Shown here one piece after another: positions 1 to 8,204 of a stretch of DNA of 64,000 bases (positions within the stretch are counted from its first letter, which is position 1; the number at the start of each line of letters is the position of its first letter). The position numbers and the translations under genes were made by a program. A model generated the notes under the pieces. That model saw only the letters and a program-made list of their open reading frames with translations, ran no database searches and was not told where the DNA came from. This DNA comes from JAFIEN01 sp051859505 (GTDB taxonomy: Bacteria; Pseudomonadota; Alphaproteobacteria; Rhodobacterales; Rhodobacteraceae): the NCBI GenBank assembly GCA_051859505.1, contig JBHYFN010000018.1, positions 5,254-69,253 of the forward strand, written 5' to 3'.

Positions 1-120
1 ATCGTACTTCCGTACGGTCATCTTCTCGGTCATGGTGCGGGCGTTTTTCTTGGTCACATAGAAATGCCCGGTCCCCGCGCTGGAGTTCAGGCGGATCTTG
101 ATCGTGGTCGGCTTCGCCAT
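1..120 (-). CDS. rpmG: 50S ribosomal protein L33 (partial, N-terminal 40 residues)
   Basis: The protein starts MAKPTTIKIRLNSSAGTGHF and continues YVTKKNARTMTEKM, the signature of bacterial ribosomal protein L33, a small protein of the large ribosomal subunit. The ATG lies at 118-120 and the frame is open to the window edge, so roughly the last 15 of about 55 residues are missing. This copy lacks the zinc-binding CXXC ribbon near the start seen in the other L33 type. It points away from ssrA, which is transcribed towards it from upstream on the same strand. Confidence 0.95.
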   Translation of the reverse strand, partial: MAKPTTIKIRLNSSAGTGHFYVTKKNARTMTEKMTVRKYD

Positions 121-279
121 CGGTCTGTCTCCGGATCGCGGGGCGGGCGCTGGCGCCGTGGCGGACTGGCTGCCCCGATGGGATATGTTGAAGCCCGGCT
201 TTTAGCTGCCCCGCGCGCCCTGTCAACCGCAAAGCGGTGCGGGTTCGGCGGCCGACCTTGGGCTTTCGCGGCCGGCAGG

Positions 280-374
280 CCGGAATTTTCCAAATTCCGG
301 GCTTCGGGGGGCGCTGCCCCCCGTCCGCTGACGCGGACTCCCCCCGGGATATTTGAGAACAAAAGAAGCAGGGG
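280..374. repeat. Intergenic palindromic repeat, family 1, copy A
   Basis: Chain of hairpins: a CCGGAATTT/AAATTCCGG stem at 280-300, a GGGGGG/CCCCCC stem around 306-322, a GTCCGC/GCGGAC stem at 323-338, then a tail containing GAGAACAAAAGAAGCAGG ending near 372. The same order of elements recurs near 6600 (without the tail) and near 55941-56046 (with the tail). It lies between rpmG and the 3' end of ssrA. On the minus strand the tail is T-rich, so it may also act as the ssrA terminator; that is inference. Confidence 0.6.
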
Positions 375-429
375 GGTGGTCGGGAGCGCCGGTCCGAGGC
401 TCTAGCCATCACGCAGAGGGGCCGGGGTA

Positions 430-742
430 AGGTGCAGGCTTCTGTTGCCAGGTGCCTGCGGACCCCGCCTGGAGGGGCTAACCCCCAGGGCTTAGGTTCG
501 GCGACCCGGACTGCTTACGCAGCCAGAGCCATTGCCGGAGCACGGTTGTCGTTGGCAACTGTACTTTGCGGACCGATAACGGTGGTACCTCACCGGGACA
601 AAGCAATCCCCTTTACACGTTCGTCGATCCTGTTTCGGCCCCCTCTGCCCCCAACGAGGGTTTGATGGTGGAGCCGCCGGGTACCGCCCCCGGGTCCGAT
701 CCGCTTATTACGAGCGCGTTTATGTCCATAGTCCCGAAGGAC
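430..742 (-). ncRNA. ssrA: Transfer-messenger RNA, circularly permuted two-piece form
   Basis: tmRNA rescues stalled ribosomes with SmpB. Read on the minus strand, the gene first encodes the acceptor piece, whose 3' end GGCUCCACCA finishes at 666. A short spacer follows, then the coding piece, which begins GGGGCCGAAAC with its first G at 642. The two ends pair as a 7-bp acceptor stem, GGGGCCG with CGGCUCC, with a G-U at the third pair. The tag frame lies at 515-556 and reads ANDNRAPAMALAA then TAA, with resume codon GCC. This order, acceptor half before tag half, is the permuted alphaproteobacterial type. The outer ends are estimates: about 742 from the promoter, and about 430 for the 3' end. 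Confidence 0.9.
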
Positions 743-748
743 AGGGAA

Positions 749-777
749 GATATAGGCGGGGCGGGCCCGCGCCACAA
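749..777 (-). promoter_or_regulatory. Predicted housekeeping sigma promoter of ssrA
   Basis: On the minus strand a TTGTGG hexamer (772-777) and a TATATC hexamer (749-754) are separated by exactly 17 bases. This is a good sigma-70-type match that would start transcription near 742, just upstream of the acceptor piece. The -35 element overlaps the left arm of a 9-bp inverted repeat. Confidence 0.6.
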
Positions 778-791
778 GAGGCTGCGCCGTA

Positions 792-875
792 GGGGGCCGC
801 GCCCGGGAGGGCGCGAAACGGGGGGGGCTCCCGGGAGGACGCGCAACGGGGGGCCGCGCCCCGGAGGCGCGAAAC
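792..875. repeat. Three tandem 28-bp GC-rich repeats
   Basis: Three head-to-tail 28-bp units occupy 792-819, 820-847 and 848-875. Each starts with a G-run, contains CCCGGGAGG or a variant, and ends in GCGCGAAAC or GCGCAAC. The units are flanked by inverted copies of ACAAGAGGC at 774-782 and GCCTCTTGT at 901-909. There are no spacers, so this is not a CRISPR array. It lies between the ssrA promoter and the LCCL gene, and its role is unknown. Confidence 0.75.
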
Positions 876-985
876 AGGGGGCTGTGCTGTGGCGCATCGT
901 GCCTCTTGTCTGAAACTCGGTTGCCCGACTAACGTCGCGGCGCGGCCTCTTTGATCGGGCCGGCATTTTCAACAGGGGGATTTGG

Positions 986-1627
986 ATGACTACGCGGTTC
1001 CGTTTGCTTTCCACCCCGGCTGCGGCGCTGGTCGCGGCGTTCGGGGCGTCGTCCGGCCTTGCGGCGGAGGAGGCCTGTGCCGCCTTCCCCGTCGGGGCCG
1101 AGAGCCATAGTTGCAGCTGCGCGCCGGGTGCGGGCGGTTCGGTCTGGGGCAGCGGGCCCTATACCTCCGACAGCAGCATCTGTGCCGCCGCCCGCCACGC
1201 CGGGGCGATCGGCGAGGCGGGGGGCCCGGTCACGGCGGTGGCCGCGCCGGGGGCGGCCTCCTATGCCGGCTCGATCCAGAACGGCATCACCAGCCGCGAC
1301 TGGGGCAGCTATCCGACCAGTTTCGAGATCCTGCCACCCGCCCCCGACATCGCCGAATGCGGCCGCTTCCCCGAGGATGAGGCCGGCGTGACCTGTTTCT
1401 GCGCGCCGGGGGCGGAGACAGGCAGCGTCTGGGGCTCGGATCCCTACACGGTGGACAGCGATATCTGTTCGGCCGCCATTCATGCCGCGCTTATCGACCA
1501 TGACGGCGGTGTCGTCACGGTGCTTCGGGTGATGGGGCTGGAGCGCTATTCCGGGTCGGAGTTCAACGGGATCAGCACGCGCGACTGGGGCAGCTACAGT
1601 TCGAGCTTCACCTTCGATTACAACTGA
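986..1627 (+). CDS. Secreted protein with two LCCL domains
   Basis: This 213-residue protein has a signal peptide (about 1-27) followed by two LCCL modules at about 31-115 and 126-213. Each module carries the family signature: VWGSGPYTSDSSIC at 53-66 and VWGSDPYTVDSDIC at 148-161, with paired cysteines and the repeated phrase RDWGSY. LCCL domains are best known from eukaryotic extracellular proteins and occur sporadically in bacteria; their ligand is generally unknown. The start is supported by an AGGGGGA ribosome site 6 bases upstream. It is a single-gene unit convergent with the next gene, with a terminator between. Domain call confident, function unknown. Confidence 0.85.
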   Translation: MTTRFRLLSTPAAALVAAFGASSGLAAEEACAAFPVGAESHSCSCAPGAGGSVWGSGPYTSDSSICAAARHAGAIGEAGGPVTAVAAPGAASYAGSIQNGITSRDWGSYPTSFEILPPAPDIAECGRFPEDEAGVTCFCAPGAETGSVWGSDPYTVDSDICSAAIHAALIDHDGGVVTVLRVMGLERYSGSEFNGISTRDWGSYSSSFTFDYN

Positions 1628-1663
1628 GGCTGATCCGGGCGGAACGGGAGCGGGCGGAACAGA

Positions 1664-1689
1664 AACGGGCGGCCGGGGGGCCGCCCGTT
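1664..1689. terminator. Bidirectional hairpin between convergent genes
   Basis: An 11-bp perfect stem (AACGGGCGGCC at 1664-1674, GGCCGCCCGTT at 1679-1689) closes a 4-base loop between the LCCL gene and the convergent binding-protein gene. No clear U-run follows, so termination is inferred from position and stability. Confidence 0.6.
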
Positions 1690-1712
1690 CGGGAGTGTCG
1701 CGGGAGAGCGGC

Positions 1713-2756
1713 TCAGAAGCCGGCCTTGATCATCTCGAAGGTTTCGGCATGGCGTTCGCGATGTGCATTCGTCACCGAGATCTGCGCGAAAAGCGGCACG
1801 CTGACTTCGCCAAGGCCCGAGGCCTCGAGCTCTTCGGCAGAGACCTGGGCGTTCAGCGCCGTCTCGTTGGACGTCCCGAAACCCGCCTCAAGGAGCGGCA
1901 CGGTCGAGGAGGGGGCGAGGAGCGCGTTGATATAGTCATAGGCCTTGTCCTCCGAACCCGGGGCATTGGCCATCCTGACCATGCCGCAAAGCCAGACCGA
2001 GGAGCCTTCGGCCGGTTCGCGCTCGAAGGCGATGGCGCGGCCTTCCTCGACCATCGTCGGATAGATCTCGTTCCAGGCCCAGGCGACCAGAACCTCGCCG
2101 GTCGACATCAGCTGGGCCAGTTCCGACGTGTCGGTCCAGTAGGTGCGCATGTTGGCATGGGCCGCGCGCAGCCAGTCGGCGGCGGCGTTGAACTGTTCGT
2201 CGGTCACATCGGACCAGTCGGTCACGCCGGTGGCGAGATAGGCCAGCGCCCAGGCATCGTCGAGATTGTCGGGGATCGTCATCCGGCCGGCGAAGGCCGG
2301 GTTGTGGAACACCGAAAGCGAGGCGACATCCTCGGCCGAGACCTGCTCGGGGTTATAGGCGATCGCGGTCGAGCCCCAGTCGACGGGCACGAAGTAAAGC
2401 GGCTCGTCGGGGTCGAAATCCTTGCCGATGAGGGCCGCGTCAAGATCGGCGAAGGCCTCGATGCGGCTGGCATCCCAGGGCGCGATCAGGCCGCTTTCCG
2501 TCCATTTCGCGATGGAGCCGCCACAGATATGCGTCAGATCGGTCTGAAATCCCGAGCGCACCTTCTGGAAGGCTTCGTCCTCGTCGCCGAAGAACGAGAA
2601 GGTCGGGCTCATGCCGTGGGTTTCGACATAGCCGGCATGGAAGGCGGGATTCTCGAAGCCGGCATAGTCGAGGACGCTCAGCTCTGCATCCTGCGCCGCG
2701 GCTGCGGTTGCGAACATCATCAGGCTTACCGCCGGAAGGGCGGGGGCGATCTTCAT
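1713..2756 (-). CDS. ABC transporter periplasmic binding protein, polyamine (PotD/PotF) type
   Basis: The 347-residue protein starts MKIAPALPAVSLMMFATAAAAQ, a clear signal peptide cut near residue 22. The body resembles extracellular solute-binding proteins of the spermidine/putrescine class: an LSVLDYAGFENP opening, PVDWGSTAIAYNP in the hinge region, and WAWNEIYPTM. Such proteins capture substrate in the periplasm for an ABC permease. No permease or ATPase gene adjoins it, so it is an orphan receptor here. The ATG is set by GACAGGAGTTT upstream. An imperfect dyad CTTGTTGCAGTGCAGCAAG (2827-2845) lies in its upstream region. Fold confident, ligand inferred. Confidence 0.8.
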   Translation of the reverse strand: MKIAPALPAVSLMMFATAAAAQDAELSVLDYAGFENPAFHAGYVETHGMSPTFSFFGDEDEAFQKVRSGFQTDLTHICGGSIAKWTESGLIAPWDASRIEAFADLDAALIGKDFDPDEPLYFVPVDWGSTAIAYNPEQVSAEDVASLSVFHNPAFAGRMTIPDNLDDAWALAYLATGVTDWSDVTDEQFNAAADWLRAAHANMRTYWTDTSELAQLMSTGEVLVAWAWNEIYPTMVEEGRAIAFEREPAEGSSVWLCGMVRMANAPGSEDKAYDYINALLAPSSTVPLLEAGFGTSNETALNAQVSAEELEASGLGEVSVPLFAQISVTNAHRERHAETFEMIKAGF

Positions 2757-3001
2757 TGGGCAAACTCCTGTCGTGTCGGTGAGTGGGTGGATGAGAGGTT
2801 TGCGACACGGGCCCCTGAATATCGTTCTTGTTGCAGTGCAGCAAGGGCCGCGGGATGACGACATCCTGAGCGGGCGCTTCCGCAGCCATGGGGCGGACGG
2901 CCCCTTGCGGTGATCGGGTTCCCCTGTCAGCATCCCGAAGGCCTGTCGGGCCGCGAGGGGCACGGGCCCCGGCGGCAGGAGGGGCGCAGAAGGGGGGCGG
3001 A

Positions 3002-3532
3002 ATGCAGATCACACCGGATTACTGCCGCCTGATGGCGGGCTACAATGCCTGGCAGAACGATGGTCTGCGGGCGCTCTTGCGCGACCTTCCCGAGGCAGAG
3101 TTGCGGGCCGACCGGGGGGCGCATTTCGGGTCGATCCTGGGCACGCTCAACCATCTGCTCTGGGCCGACAGGATCTGGCTGCACCGGCTGACCGGCGCGC
3201 CCCGGCCGGGCGGCGGCCTGGCCGAAAGCGTTGAGATCACGCCCACCCCCGCCGTCTGGGGGGCCGAGAGGTTCCGCACCGATGGCCAGATCCGGCTTTG
3301 GGCCGAGCGTCTGAATGCTGTCGATCTGGTGGGGCAGCTGCGCTGGCAATCGGGATCGGCGGGGGCCGAGGTCTCGCGCCCGATCCAGATGCTGGTGGTG
3401 CACATGTTCAATCACCAGACGCATCACCGCGGGCAGGTTCACGCCATGCTGACCGCGATCGGCGTGGCGCCGCCGCCGACGGATCTGTTCCTGATGACCG
3501 GGGCGGATCGGGACGGCGAAGACAAAACATGA
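3002..3532 (+). CDS. DinB/YfiT-like four-helix metal-binding protein
   Basis: This 176-residue protein fits the DinB superfamily: helical bundles with a three-histidine metal site, often thiol-dependent transferases or hydrolases, some damage-inducible. The likely ligands are H51 (in GTLNHLLWAD) and the pair in FNHQTHHRGQ (H138 and H142). The ATG follows a strong AAGGGGGG ribosome site. The stop codon overlaps an upstream in-frame ATG of the next gene, so the two are probably co-transcribed. The substrate cannot be told from sequence. Confidence 0.85.
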   Translation: MQITPDYCRLMAGYNAWQNDGLRALLRDLPEAELRADRGAHFGSILGTLNHLLWADRIWLHRLTGAPRPGGGLAESVEITPTPAVWGAERFRTDGQIRLWAERLNAVDLVGQLRWQSGSAGAEVSRPIQMLVVHMFNHQTHHRGQVHAMLTAIGVAPPPTDLFLMTGADRDGEDKT

Positions 3533-3543
3533 AAGGAAACAAG

Positions 3544-4533
3544 ATGTTCAAGGCCCTTCTTGTCGAAAAGGATGAAGGCGGAGTGACCCGCGCCGGGGTG
3601 GTGGACCTGCCCGAGGACCGCCTGCCCGAAGGCGAGGTGACGGTGGATGTCGCCTACTCGACCCTGAACTACAAGGACGGGCTCTGCCTTGGCCCCGGTG
3701 CGGGGCTGGTGCGCAATTATCCGCATGTGCCGGGGATCGACTTTGCCGGTACCGTCGCCACCTCGGACGATCCGCGCTACAAGCCCGGCGACGAGGTGGT
3801 GTTGACCGGCTGGCATGTGGGCGAGCGGCATTGGGGCGGCTATGCGACCAAGGCCCGCGTCAAGGCCGACTGGCTGGTGCCCCGGCCCGAGGGCCTGAGC
3901 CTGCGTCAGACGATGGCGGTGGGCACCGCCGGATTGACGGCGATGCTGGCGATCCAGGCGCTCGAGGATCACGGGCTGACCCCGGCGAAGGGAGAGGTGC
4001 TTGTCACAGGCGCTGCGGGCGGGGTGGGGTCGGTCGCGGTGGCGATCCTGGCGAACCTTGGCTATCAGGTGGCCGCCGTGACGGGGCGGCCCGAGACGGA
4101 AGGCTACCTGCGCGAACTGGGCGCCGCCCGCATCGTGGCGCGCGAAGAGATCGCCGAGACGGTCAAGCGCCCGCTGGAATCCGAGACCTGGGCTGCTTGC
4201 GTCGATGCCGTGGGCGGCACCATGCTGGCGCGCGTTCTGGGCCAGCTCAAGATGCACGCCAGCGCCGCGGCGGTGGGCAATGCGGGGGGGCTGATGGTGC
4301 CGGCCTCGATCATTCCGTTCCTGTTGCGCGGGGTGAACCTTCTGGGCATCGATTCGGTCCAGCAGCCCTATGACAACCGGGTGCGCGCCTGGGGCCGGAT
4401 CGCCGCCGACCTGCCGATGGACAGGCTCGAGGCGATGATCCGGCCCGCGACGCTGGCCGATCTGCCCGAACTTGGCCGCGCCATCCTGAAGGGGGGCGTG
4501 CAGGGCCGGGTCGTGGTGGATGTGAGCGCCTGA
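3544..4533 (+). CDS. acuI: Acryloyl-CoA reductase-type MDR oxidoreductase (AcuI/YhdH family)
   Basis: This 329-residue zinc-free medium-chain reductase opens MFKALLVEKDEGG and contains TLNYKDGLCL, PHVPGIDFAGTV, and the NADPH-binding GAAGGVGSVAV near residue 155. AcuI enzymes reduce toxic acryloyl-CoA to propionyl-CoA; in Rhodobacter and roseobacters they act in DMSP/acrylate and 3-hydroxypropionate metabolism. An AGGAAAC ribosome site favours the ATG at 3544 over the in-frame ATG at 3529. No dddL or acuR partner gene is adjacent, so the family is confident but the exact substrate is inferred. Confidence 0.75.
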   Translation: MFKALLVEKDEGGVTRAGVVDLPEDRLPEGEVTVDVAYSTLNYKDGLCLGPGAGLVRNYPHVPGIDFAGTVATSDDPRYKPGDEVVLTGWHVGERHWGGYATKARVKADWLVPRPEGLSLRQTMAVGTAGLTAMLAIQALEDHGLTPAKGEVLVTGAAGGVGSVAVAILANLGYQVAAVTGRPETEGYLRELGAARIVAREEIAETVKRPLESETWAACVDAVGGTMLARVLGQLKMHASAAAVGNAGGLMVPASIIPFLLRGVNLLGIDSVQQPYDNRVRAWGRIAADLPMDRLEAMIRPATLADLPELGRAILKGGVQGRVVVDVSA

Positions 4534-4544
4534 GCGGGGGCCGG

Positions 4545-5381
4545 ATGGATCTGCGCCTTGCCCGCCTGATCGACCCCGAGCTGCACGAGGGGCAGGGGCT
4601 GACCTGGGTCAACAAGCTCATCCTGGCGGTGATCCTTCTGTCGACCCTTGTGGGCATCCTCGAGACCGAGCCGCTCCTGCGCGAGGATTACGGAAGGCTG
4701 TTCATCCTGGCCGAGCTGAGCTTCCTCGTGATCTTCACGGTCGAATACGGGTTGCGGCTTTCGGTAGCGCATCACAATCCGCGCTATGGCGGGGCCTGGG
4801 GCTTTGTGCGCTCGCCCACCGGGCTGGTCGATCTGTTCGTGATCCTGTCGATGTTCGCCCCCTTCATGGGCCTCGAGCTGACGGCGCTGCGGCTGGTCCG
4901 GGCGCTGAGGATCGTGCGGCTGGCGCGCTTGGGCCGGTTCTCGCGGGCGATCCGGCTTTTGTCGCGCGCGATTGTCAGCCGGGGCCCCGAGATGGCGGTC
5001 AGCGTGGTCTTTGCCGCGATGCTGCTGCTGTTCTCATCGGCCTGCCTCTATCTGATCGAGGGGGGGCATCAGCCGGATGATTTCGGCTCGATCCCGCGGG
5101 CGATGTGGTGGTCGGTGGCGACGCTGACGACGGTGGGCTATGGCGATGCGGTGCCGATCACCGCGGCGGGGCGGTTCTTCGCGGCGATGACCGCGCTGAC
5201 CGGGATCGGCATCATCGCGGTGCCGACCGGCCTGATGGCCGGCGCCTTTACCGAGGCCTTCCAGCAGGTGCGCGAACATCACAAGGCGGAACTGGCCGCG
5301 CGGGCGGCCGCAGAAAGGGCAGATGAGGCAGATGGGGCAGACAGGAAGGAACCGGAGCGGCATGGCGCGAACGACACTTGA
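4545..5381 (+). CDS. Voltage-gated potassium-type ion channel
   Basis: The 278-residue protein has six predicted membrane spans plus a pore loop. The fourth segment is arginine-rich (RALRIVRLARLGRF, near residue 117) like a voltage sensor, and the selectivity filter TTVGYGD lies near residue 195. The charged Ala/Glu/Asp-rich C-terminus has no obvious regulator domain. This architecture fits bacterial Kv-type channels in the inner membrane. The gene starts 11 bases after the reductase stop, and its end overlaps the next start by 20 bases, suggesting a single operon. Confidence 0.88.
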   Translation: MDLRLARLIDPELHEGQGLTWVNKLILAVILLSTLVGILETEPLLREDYGRLFILAELSFLVIFTVEYGLRLSVAHHNPRYGGAWGFVRSPTGLVDLFVILSMFAPFMGLELTALRLVRALRIVRLARLGRFSRAIRLLSRAIVSRGPEMAVSVVFAAMLLLFSSACLYLIEGGHQPDDFGSIPRAMWWSVATLTTVGYGDAVPITAAGRFFAAMTALTGIGIIAVPTGLMAGAFTEAFQQVREHHKAELAARAAAERADEADGADRKEPERHGANDT

Positions 5382-6588
5382 TATCGCATGGGTGCGGGAC
5401 CAGTTTCCCGCCTTCGCCTCGGACGCCTTGCGCGGCCAGGCGTTTTTCGAGAATGCCGGCGGGTCCTACACCTGCCGGCAGGTGATCGACCGGCTGGACC
5501 GGTTCTATCGCCACCGCAAGGTGCAGCCCTATGCGCCCTATGCCGCCTCGGAACTGGCCGGGGCCGAGATGGACGAGGCCCGCGCGCGGCTGGCCGAGAT
5601 GCTGGGGGTGGAGACGGACGAGGTCTCCTTCGGGCCGTCGACGACGCAGAACACCTATGTGCTGGCCCAGGCGGTGCGGCGCTGGATCCGGCCGGGACAC
5701 CACATCATCGTCACCAACCAGGATCACGAGGCGAATTCGGGGCCGTGGCGTCGGCTGGCCGAGGAGGGGATCGAGGTTCGGGAATGGCAGCTTGACCCCG
5801 CGACCGGATCGCTGGATCCCGAGGTGCTGGCGGGGATGCTGGACGAACGCACCGCGCTGGTCTGTTTTCCGCATTGCTCCAACGTGGTGGCCGAGATCAA
5901 CGATGTCGCCCGGATCACCGCGATGGCCCATGCGGCGGGGGCGAAGGTCTGTGTCGACGGCGTGAGCTATGCCCCGCACGGCTTTCCCGATGTGGGCGCG
6001 CTTGGTTGCGATGCCTATGTGTTTTCCAGCTACAAGACCTATGGTCCGCATCAGGGGATCATGGTGATCCGCCGCGACTGGGGGATGGAGCTGCCCAATC
6101 AGGGGCACCTTTTCAACGGCGGGACGCTTTACAAGCGCTTTACCCCGGCCGGCCCCGACCATGCGCAGGTGGCCGCAAGCGCCGGCATGGCCGATTACCT
6201 CGAGGCGCTGTCGGCCCATCACGGCGGCGGCGGCGGGGCCGAGGCGGCGCGGGTGGCGCATGATCTGATGCGGGCGCATGAGGTGGCGCTGCTGGCGCCG
6301 CTTCTGGACTATCTGGCGGATCGCAACGACCTGCGCCTGATCGGCCCGGCCGATGCGGCCTTGCGGGCGCCCACGGTCGCGGTGGCCCTCGACCGCCCCG
6401 GCGAGGATCTGGCCCGGGCGCTGGCGCCTTTCGGGATCATGGCGGGGGGCGGTGATTTCTATGCGGTGCGGCCGCTGGAGGCGCTTGGGGTGGATCCGGG
6501 CAAGGGCGTGCTGCGGATGAGCTTTGTCCATTACACCGAGGCGGCCGAGGTCGAGCGGCTGATCGCGGCGCTGGATCTGGTGTTGTGA
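5362..6588 (+). CDS. Cysteine desulfurase-like PLP aminotransferase (class V)
   Basis: This 408-residue class V aminotransferase-fold protein has a predicted PLP-lysine in SSYKTYGPHQG near residue 223 and an N-terminal FFENAGGSYTC motif. It matches the cysteine-desulfurase-like subfamily related to SufS/CsdA whose physiological substrate is mostly undefined. The ATG follows AGGAAGGAACCGGAG and lies inside the channel gene, so translation is probably coupled. No iron-sulfur assembly genes adjoin it, so a housekeeping IscS or SufS role is not supported by context. Confidence 0.8.
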   Translation: MARTTLDIAWVRDQFPAFASDALRGQAFFENAGGSYTCRQVIDRLDRFYRHRKVQPYAPYAASELAGAEMDEARARLAEMLGVETDEVSFGPSTTQNTYVLAQAVRRWIRPGHHIIVTNQDHEANSGPWRRLAEEGIEVREWQLDPATGSLDPEVLAGMLDERTALVCFPHCSNVVAEINDVARITAMAHAAGAKVCVDGVSYAPHGFPDVGALGCDAYVFSSYKTYGPHQGIMVIRRDWGMELPNQGHLFNGGTLYKRFTPAGPDHAQVAASAGMADYLEALSAHHGGGGGAEAARVAHDLMRAHEVALLAPLLDYLADRNDLRLIGPADAALRAPTVAVALDRPGEDLARALAPFGIMAGGGDFYAVRPLEALGVDPGKGVLRMSFVHYTEAAEVERLIAALDLVL

Positions 6589-6590
6589 GG

Positions 6591-6662
6591 GCTTGCCGTT
6601 GCAAGCCGGAAATTCAGGAAATTTCCGGCGGGGGGCTGCGCCCCCGGGCCGCCTTGCGGCCC
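6591..6662. repeat. Intergenic palindromic repeat, family 1, copy B
   Basis: Four consecutive hairpins: GCTTGC/GCAAGC (6591-6606), CCGGAAATT/AATTTCCGG (6606-6628), a G-run/C-run stem (6630-6645) and GGGCCG/CGGCCC (6646-6662). The second and third match the order seen near 280 and 55941, but the AACAAAAGAAG tail is absent. It follows the desulfurase-like gene and may serve as its terminator. Confidence 0.6.
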
Positions 6663-6785
6663 TGTCGCGGGTGGGGATGGGGCGCCCTTGTGATGCCCGG
6701 CGGGGCGGGTGCGGACCGGGGGGGCCCTTGACCCTGTGCGGGCCGTGCTAGGTAGCGCGCGACCGGAAGACGAAAGGGCGTTGGC

Positions 6786-8204
6786 GTGACGGATCGTTCC
6801 CCCATCCTGATGTGGTATCGCCGTGACCTTCGGCTGGGCGATCACCCGGCGCTGTCGGCGGCCTGTGCCACGGGGCGGCCGGTCATTCCGGTCTTTCTCT
6901 GCGACGAGGGGGTGGAGGCGCTGGGTGCAGCACCCCGGTTCCGGCTGGGCCTGTCGCTCTCGGCCCTCGCGCGTGAGCTTGAGGGGCGCGGCAGCCGGCT
7001 GATCCTGCGGCGGGGGCCGGCGCTTCAGGCCCTACAGGCGCTATTGGCCGAGACCGGGGCCGGCGCGGTCTGGTGGAGCCGGCTTTACGATCCGGTCTCG
7101 CGCCGCCGTGACGAGGCGGTGAAGGCCGCGCTGAAGGCGGCGGGCATCGAGGCGCGCAGCTTTGCCGGGCATCTGCTGTTCGAACCCTGGGAGGTCGAGA
7201 CCGGCTCGGGCGGGTTCTACCGGGTCTATACGCCGTTCTGGAAGGCGCTGCGCGGGCGGGATGTGGCCGCGCCAACGCCCGCGCCGGGGCGCATTGCCGC
7301 GCCCGATCGCTGGCCCGCCTCGGATGTGCTGGAGGCCTGGCGGCTGGAGGCCGGGATGCGGCGGGGCGCCGCGGTGGTGTGGCCCCATGCCGAGGTGGGC
7401 GAGGCGCGTGCGAGTGACCGGCTGGAGGCTTTCATCGCCGGGGGCATCGCCGATTACGACCGGACCCGCGATCTTCCGGCGATCTGTGGCACCTCGATGC
7501 TGTCGGAAAACCTGGCCCTGGGCGAGATCGGCCCGCGGCGGGTCTGGGCGGCGGGGATGGCGGCGCATCTGCAAGGCGCGCCGGGGGCCGAGACCTTCCT
7601 GAAAGAGATCGTCTGGCGCGAATTCGCCTGGCATCTGATCCATCACACGCCCCATATCGTCAGCGCCAACTGGAAGCCCGACTGGGACAGCTTCCCCTGG
7701 ACCACCGAAGAGACGCCCGAGGTCATCGCCTGGAAGCGCGGGCGCACCGGCATCCCCTTCGTCGATGCGGCGATGCGGCAGATGTATGTGACCGGCCGGA
7801 TGCACAACCGGGGCCGGATGATCGTCGCCTCCTACCTGACCAAGCATCTGATAGCGCATTGGAAAATCGGGCTGGACTGGTTCGCCGACTGCCTGACCGA
7901 CTGGGATCCGGCCTCGAATGCGATGGGCTGGCAATGGGCCGCGGGCTCGGGCCCGGATGCGGCGCCCTATTTCCGCGTCTTCAATCCGGTGAGCCAGCTG
8001 GACAGGTTCGACCCCGACCATGCCTATCCGCGCGCCTGGATCGCCGAAGGGCAGGCCCGGCCGCCCGAGACGGCGCTGTCCTATTTCGAGGCGATCCCGC
8101 GGGGCTGGCAGATGGCGCCCGATGATCCCTATCCCGCTCCGGTCGTCACACCCGAGGCGGGGCGGGCGCGGGCGCTTGCCGCCTATGCGGCGCGCAAGGG
8201 CTAG
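6786..8204 (+). CDS. phr: Deoxyribodipyrimidine photolyase (CPD photolyase)
   Basis: This 472-residue photolyase/cryptochrome protein uses FAD and blue light to repair UV pyrimidine dimers. It has an N-terminal antenna domain (MWYRRDLRLGDHPAL) and a C-terminal FAD domain with TGRMHNRGRMIVASYLTKHL, DWDPASNAMGWQW and FNPVSQLDRFDP. The start is GTG at 6786. A possible -35/-10 pair, TTGACC and TAGGTA, lies about 40 bases upstream with a short spacer. In R. sphaeroides phrA and cfaS belong to the singlet-oxygen sigma-E regulon; the same pairing here suggests similar control. Confidence 0.95.
   Translation: MTDRSPILMWYRRDLRLGDHPALSAACATGRPVIPVFLCDEGVEALGAAPRFRLGLSLSALARELEGRGSRLILRRGPALQALQALLAETGAGAVWWSRLYDPVSRRRDEAVKAALKAAGIEARSFAGHLLFEPWEVETGSGGFYRVYTPFWKALRGRDVAAPTPAPGRIAAPDRWPASDVLEAWRLEAGMRRGAAVVWPHAEVGEARASDRLEAFIAGGIADYDRTRDLPAICGTSMLSENLALGEIGPRRVWAAGMAAHLQGAPGAETFLKEIVWREFAWHLIHHTPHIVSANWKPDWDSFPWTTEETPEVIAWKRGRTGIPFVDAAMRQMYVTGRMHNRGRMIVASYLTKHLIAHWKIGLDWFADCLTDWDPASNAMGWQWAAGSGPDAAPYFRVFNPVSQLDRFDPDHAYPRAWIAEGQARPPETALSYFEAIPRGWQMAPDDPYPAPVVTPEAGRARALAAYAARKG

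Noticed and set aside
792..875. Possible CRISPR array from three 28-bp repeats
   Set aside because: The units are directly adjacent with no spacers and no cas genes are present.
566..913. Open frames overlapping the ssrA region on both strands
   Set aside because: The tmRNA structure explains the region; the frames have no ribosome site or protein-like composition.
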